NCBI GenBank assembly: GCA_965198915.1
Contig: CBDAQC010000002.1
Location: 1,612,001 to 1,676,000 of the forward strand
Origin: BOG-908 sp965198915
GTDB lineage: Bacteria > Pseudomonadota > Alphaproteobacteria > Acetobacterales > Acetobacteraceae
Length of the DNA: 64,000 nucleotides
Direction: 5' to 3'
Part shown: positions 60,642 to 64,000 of the stretch, piece by piece
How positions within the stretch are numbered: the first letter of the stretch is position 1
How the letters are laid out: every line of letters starts with the position of its first letter
Program-made: the position numbers and the translations under genes
Notes under the pieces: generated by a model
What the model was told of the DNA's origin: nothing
What the model saw: only the letters and a program-made list of their open reading frames with translations
The model's database searches: none

Positions 60642-63137
60642 CTACTGTCTCGGCGGGTCCTTCCGGTCCCTTGCCGGCGCCTGATGGGCCGGGGCCGGAT
60701 GCGGCTCCGGCCGGGGTGCCGGCGCGGCACGTGGTGCTTCAGCACGCGGTGCCTCAGGGCGGGGCGCCTCAGGGCGGGGCGCCGGCGCACGTGGCGCTTC
60801 GGCGCGTGGCTCCGGGCGTGGCGCGGGCGCCGCGCGCGGCGGCTCGGGGCGTGCCGGCGGACGCGGCGCCTCCACCCGCGGCGCAGCGCGGGGCGCCTCG
60901 GCACGGGGTGCCTCGGCATGCGGCGCCGCGTCCGGACGTGGCGCGGGCCTGGCCTCCTCACGCGGGGCTTCGGTGCGCTGTGCCGGTGCGGGACGGGGCG
61001 TCTCAGCACGACGCGGCGCGGCCTCGGCCGGCCGTGTCTCGATGCGGGCCGGCGGCACCACGGCCCGCGGCTCTACCGCGTTCGGCCGGGCGGCCCGGGT
61101 CGGGCCGCCTGCTTCGGGCCGCGCCGGTTCGGACGGGCGCGCCTCCTGGCCGCGCAGCTCCGGTGCGCCCCCGCGCGTTTCCGGACGCGGCTCGGCGCCG
61201 GGCCGCGCATCCTGTGGCGCCGGGCCGGGCTGCGGGCGGGCTGCCTCGCCTGGACCGCGCAACTCCGGGCGGCCGAGTGGCTGGTTGTCCGGGCGGCTGC
61301 CCAGCCGCGCGTCCGGCCGGCCGCCGCCTGGGCTGCGCAGCGTGGGCAGGCCGCCTTGCGCGCGCGGCTCCTGGGCCGGCTCGCCTGGGCGCGGTTCAGC
61401 GCCGCGCAGCGGCAGCGCCTGACCTGGCCTGGCCTCGATGCCGTGCGGGGCAACGCCCCCCGGCGGCACGCCACCGGCGCCGCGGCCGATCCCGGCGGCA
61501 GGGATCGCGTGCACGCTCGGCGGCAGGGCAGCGCGGCGCAGCGGCGGCGGCGCGCCCCGGTGCAAATCGGCTTCCGGCACGATGCGCGGCCCGGCCATGA
61601 CACGCACGGGGGCGGCAGGTGCGGCGATGTTGAAGCGCCGCGCGGCCTCGCGCGGCAGGTTCGGCGTCAGCGCCGAGGGCACCACGGCCAGGCGGCCGAC
61701 CAGCGGGCGGGCGTTGAGCAGGGCTGCCTGTGGCAACGGGCGATACACCCCTGCGATAGGCCGGCCTGCGGCAAAGGCGGCCGCCGGCACCACGGTCGCG
61801 GCACGCTCGTTGATGAACACGTTGCGGGTGTTGATCGTCGTGTTGTTGATATAGGTGGGTCCGCGCCGGATGATCGTCTCCGGCACGCCGTAAGGCGTGT
61901 TCAGCCGTGCGAAATACGACGGCTGGCAGTGATACCAGGGATAGTACGGCTCGCGCGGGCCGAGCGGTATCCAGGCCGGCGCGTAACCGCCCACGGCGAA
62001 GTTGATCGATGCGCCGGCCAGGGCCGCGCCGCCCACGTTCAGGAACGTCACCAGTGCTGGGGAATAGACCGGGTAGGGCGAGCCCACGTTGACGTCGACC
62101 TGCGCCTCGCCTGGCACCCAGCCCCAGCGGTTCTCCACCTGCACCCAGCGGCCGTAATGGAACGGCGCGAAGCCCCAGCGCGCGTTGTCCACCCACGTCC
62201 AGCCCCAGGGGTGCACGTAGGCCCAGTGGCCGTCGCGGTACGGCGCCCAGTTGGCCGGCACGCTCTGCGGATACCAGACCTGGCCGTATTGCTGCGTCTG
62301 GGTGAAGCTGCCGTAGGTCTGCAGGTCGGCCGCGCCCGTCATGTACTGCACCTGCGGCGGCACGCCCGCGGCGAAGGTGCGGCGTGCCGGCACGCGCAGC
62401 AGGCCCTGCAGGAACGCGTCGGTCTGGATAGCGCCGATCGAGCCTTGGAGCGTGTCGGTGCCGCCGATCGTGGCGGTCTGCTGCGGTCCGACGTCGAGCG
62501 TCAGGTTGCTGCCCGCCACATGCGCCGAGCCTTCCACCACTGTTACCAGTGTCGCGTCCTGCGTATCGCCGGCCACGATCTCGTAGCGGCCCGCGGCGGT
62601 GATCTGGACGGCGCCGCGCGGCGTGTTGATGGTGACGTTCTGGCCCTGCGGCAGGCTGTTGAGCTGGAGGAACATCGCCCCCTGCGCCGCCGTCATGGTG
62701 AACTGCGACTGGTCCAGCGCCGTCACGTCGAGCTCGGTCGAGCTGGCCAGGACGACGCGGTCATCGGCGATCTCCAGCGTCGCCTGGGCGGCCGGCTCGG
62801 TCCAGAACGCCTCGCCGTTGCTCACCGGATAGTTCAGCGTGGCCGGGCTCCATTGCGTCTCGCCGGCGGTGTGGAAGGACACCGCGCCGGCCATGTCGGC
62901 GACGCGGCCCGCCAGGGCTGGCGGATCGGTGTTCGGGTCGCCCGCCTGGTCTGCGCCGGGCTGGTCCGCGCCGGGCTGTCCGGCGCCGGGCTGGTCCGCG
63001 CCGGGCTGTTCGGCGCCGGGCTGTTCGGCGCCAGGCGGGGGGGCAGGTTGGGCCATCGCGGGCAGGCTGGCCGTCAGGCTCAGGCTGGTGGTCGCCAGCC
63101 ATAGGCTGAACCGCATCAGCCCTGTATGAGAACGCAT
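60642..63137 (-). CDS. Large secreted FecR/DUF6600-like protein with Pro/Arg/Ala-rich tail
   Basis: 831 residues. A signal peptide (MRFSLWLATTSLSLTASLPAMAQ) is followed by a repeated PGAxQ segment, a FecR-like domain (GRVADMAGAVSFHTAGETQWSPATLNYPVSNGEAFWTEP ... VTINTPRGAVQITAAGRYEIVAG ... TLVTVVEGSAHV), and a Trp-rich DUF6600-type block (VPANWAPYRDGHWAYVHPWGWTWVDNARWGFAPFHYGRW). The final ~330 residues are almost only Pro, Arg, Ala, Glu and Gly (APRAEAPRPEAPR-like repeats). It is probably periplasmic or surface-exposed. ATG 63137 has GGAG 8 nt upstream; the longer frame precedes the signal. Function unknown. Confidence 0.82.
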   Translation of the reverse strand: MRSHTGLMRFSLWLATTSLSLTASLPAMAQPAPPPGAEQPGAEQPGADQPGAGQPGADQPGADQAGDPNTDPPALAGRVADMAGAVSFHTAGETQWSPATLNYPVSNGEAFWTEPAAQATLEIADDRVVLASSTELDVTALDQSQFTMTAAQGAMFLQLNSLPQGQNVTINTPRGAVQITAAGRYEIVAGDTQDATLVTVVEGSAHVAGSNLTLDVGPQQTATIGGTDTLQGSIGAIQTDAFLQGLLRVPARRTFAAGVPPQVQYMTGAADLQTYGSFTQTQQYGQVWYPQSVPANWAPYRDGHWAYVHPWGWTWVDNARWGFAPFHYGRWVQVENRWGWVPGEAQVDVNVGSPYPVYSPALVTFLNVGGAALAGASINFAVGGYAPAWIPLGPREPYYPWYHCQPSYFARLNTPYGVPETIIRRGPTYINNTTINTRNVFINERAATVVPAAAFAAGRPIAGVYRPLPQAALLNARPLVGRLAVVPSALTPNLPREAARRFNIAAPAAPVRVMAGPRIVPEADLHRGAPPPLRRAALPPSVHAIPAAGIGRGAGGVPPGGVAPHGIEARPGQALPLRGAEPRPGEPAQEPRAQGGLPTLRSPGGGRPDARLGSRPDNQPLGRPELRGPGEAARPQPGPAPQDARPGAEPRPETRGGAPELRGQEARPSEPARPEAGGPTRAARPNAVEPRAVVPPARIETRPAEAAPRRAETPRPAPAQRTEAPREEARPAPRPDAAPHAEAPRAEAPRAAPRVEAPRPPARPEPPRAAPAPRPEPRAEAPRAPAPRPEAPRPEAPRAEAPRAAPAPRPEPHPAPAHQAPARDRKDPPRQ
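62947..63039. repeat. 15-bp tandem repeats encoding PGAxQ units
   Basis: About six imperfect units of GCGCCGGGCTGGTCC and variants, coding on the (-) strand for Gln-Pro-Gly-Ala-(Glu/Asp/Gly) repeats just after the signal peptide of the FecR/DUF6600-like protein. The third-position differences indicate an older array than the one in tolB. Confidence 0.88.
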
Positions 63138-63365
63138 CTGAGACACTCCATATCGAGGCGAAGATCGCCTGCCCCTACTCAACATTACGAACATGGCGGG
63201 ATCAGGACGGGCCTGGTAACGCCAGGTAACATGCGGCGCATAGCGCCGTGACATAGTGTGACATCGCACCGAACAACATGTTTAACCCGCTGACTCGGCG
63301 CAGCTTGCGCCTAATCTAGCGGCATGAGCTCGGCCGGCCTGCGCGGCGGAGAAGGAGAGATTGGT

Positions 63366-63701
63366 ATGATCGGACGTATCGTGCGGCGGGCGGCCCTGCC
63401 GGCCGCCCTTTTGGCCAGCACGCTGCTTGGCGGCTGTGTGTATCCCTATGGCGGCTACGGCTATCCCGCCTATGGCTACGCGGGTTACCCCTATGCCGGT
63501 TACGGCTACGGATATGGCTATCCCGGCTATCTGGGAACCGGCATTTTCGTCGGCGGCTGGGGCGGCGGGTTCTATCGCGGCGGCTATGGCGGCTTCTACA
63601 ACCATGGCTGGGGCTATGGCGGCCATTGGGGCGGCGGCTTCCATGGTGGGTTCTCCGGCGGCGGCTTCCACGGCGGCGGCGGCGCGGGCTTCCACCACTA
63701 A
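63366..63701 (+). CDS. Gly/Tyr-rich lipoprotein
   Basis: 111 residues. The signal MIGRIVRRAALPAALLASTLLGGC ends in an LGGC lipobox, so the mature protein starts at Cys24. The mature part is YPYGGYGYPAYGYAGYPYAGYGYGYGYPGY, then Gly/Trp/Phe/His-rich repeats ending GGGGAGFHH; nothing else is in it. Such Gly/Tyr repeats are seen in proteins that coat surfaces or phase-separate, but no function can be assigned. ATG 63366 is preceded by AAGGAGAGA. It is divergent from the FecR/DUF6600-like gene with 228 bp between, and both may act at the envelope. Confidence 0.8.
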   Translation: MIGRIVRRAALPAALLASTLLGGCVYPYGGYGYPAYGYAGYPYAGYGYGYGYPGYLGTGIFVGGWGGGFYRGGYGGFYNHGWGYGGHWGGGFHGGFSGGGFHGGGGAGFHH

Positions 63702-63789
63702 GGTGCCACTGGCGGGCCTTCCTTGCGTTGTGGCTGGGTAGCGGTGCGGCTGAAGCAGCCGCGCCGCCCGTAGCCGAGGAGCACGCAAG

Positions 63790-63951
63790 TTGGATGATAC
63801 GCCGCCTCCCGACAGTTCGCGCGGGCGCTTTCTTGCGATCGTCGTCATTGCGGCCCTGCTGGCTGGCGGTTTCTGGCTCGTCCACAAACTAGGCTCGGCC
63901 AGCGCCCTGCAGGATTGTGTGGCAACAGGGCGACACGATTGCGGCTCGTGA
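63790..63951 (+). CDS. 53-residue single-helix membrane protein starting at TTG
   Basis: The frame TTG GAT GAT ACG (63790) to TGA (63949-63951) encodes a short acidic start (DDTPPPDSS), one membrane helix (FLAIVVIAALLAGGFWLVHKL) and a tail ALQDCVATGRHDCGS. I recall the L-Q-D-C-V-x-x-G-R-x-x-C tail from small uncharacterised alphaproteobacterial proteins, which makes it more than a chance frame; the two Cys could bind metal or form a disulfide in the periplasm. GAGGAG lies 8 nt before the TTG. It is too short for most gene callers. Same strand as the lipoprotein gene, 88 bp downstream. Confidence 0.65.
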   Translation: MDDTPPPDSSRGRFLAIVVIAALLAGGFWLVHKLGSASALQDCVATGRHDCGS

Positions 63952-64000
63952 CCTTGGGCCGGGTGCGGCTCCGGGCAGCAAAAACCCACTCCAGCATCAA

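Noticed and set aside
62947..63039. CRISPR-like array
   Set aside because: Contiguous 15-bp units without spacers that encode a peptide repeat; the same holds for 25184-25238.
60684..63104. An 806-codon open frame on the (+) strand
   Set aside because: It is the antisense shadow of the FecR/DUF6600-like gene; the peptide is Arg/Gly/Ala-rich without any domain, and the (-) frame has a signal peptide and recognisable domains.

Overview
The window is GC-rich, densely coded bacterial DNA. The gene order ruvB-ybgC-tolQ-tolR-tolA-tolB-pal-cpoB-tilS-ftsH-folP-glmM, a three-gene pntAA-pntAB-pntB set, an RNase E with a large acidic insertion in its S1 domain, and a TonB receptor of the type common in alphaproteobacteria all point to an alphaproteobacterium. 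Acetobacteraceae (Rhodospirillales) is my best guess; this is inference without a database search. I saw no rRNA, tRNA, CRISPR array, transposase or phage gene.

Layout. 1-1.5 kb: the 3' end of panB, a scrap that looks like an alcohol dehydrogenase C-terminus, and a HAD phosphatase. 1.65-9 kb: one tightly overlapping (+) cluster of eight genes (CgeB-like glycosyltransferase, sugar nucleotidyltransferase, methyltransferase, glycosidase-like protein, PIG-L deacetylase, GT4 glycosyltransferase, GNAT, methyltransferase), probably making an uncharacterised sugar conjugate. 9-15.5 kb: two small proteins, serC-serA (-), a sulfotransferase-like gene and an OFA-type MFS carrier. 15.6-29.3 kb: a long (-) cell-envelope block from ruvB to glmM and a PhzF-like gene. 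29.3-35.6 kb: an SDR, a GH10 xylanase-like enzyme, an APC permease and a TonB-dependent receptor. 35.9-44.6 kb: small genes, a TrmN6-like methyltransferase, polyprenyl diphosphate synthase, rlmE, ppx/gppA and the proton-translocating transhydrogenase. 44.7-50 kb: a four-gene (-) exopolysaccharide operon whose genes all overlap. 50.3-55.2 kb: prfB with its programmed frameshift, PBP1A and a cell-wall amidase. 55.8-64 kb: rne, a sterol-desaturase-family protein, a single-domain response regulator, a large FecR/DUF6600-like secreted protein, a Gly/Tyr-rich lipoprotein and a 53-residue membrane protein that starts at TTG.

The most striking signal is a dispersed foldback element, seen about 15 times (12 full or recognisable pairs, 2 half elements, 1 decayed). 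Each full copy has two AT-rich arms in inverted orientation (each arm itself a small hairpin: CTTCTTTTTT, short loop, AAAAAAAGAAG, then CAAAAAACTTTTG) around a GC-rich spacer that often forms an apical stem. Copies sit at gene junctions, often filling the whole gap between a stop codon and the next start codon. In two glycosyltransferase genes the element lies inside an open reading frame that stays open through it, which recalls Rickettsia palindromic elements. The arm hairpins differ between copies by paired, compensating changes, so the structure appears to be under selection.
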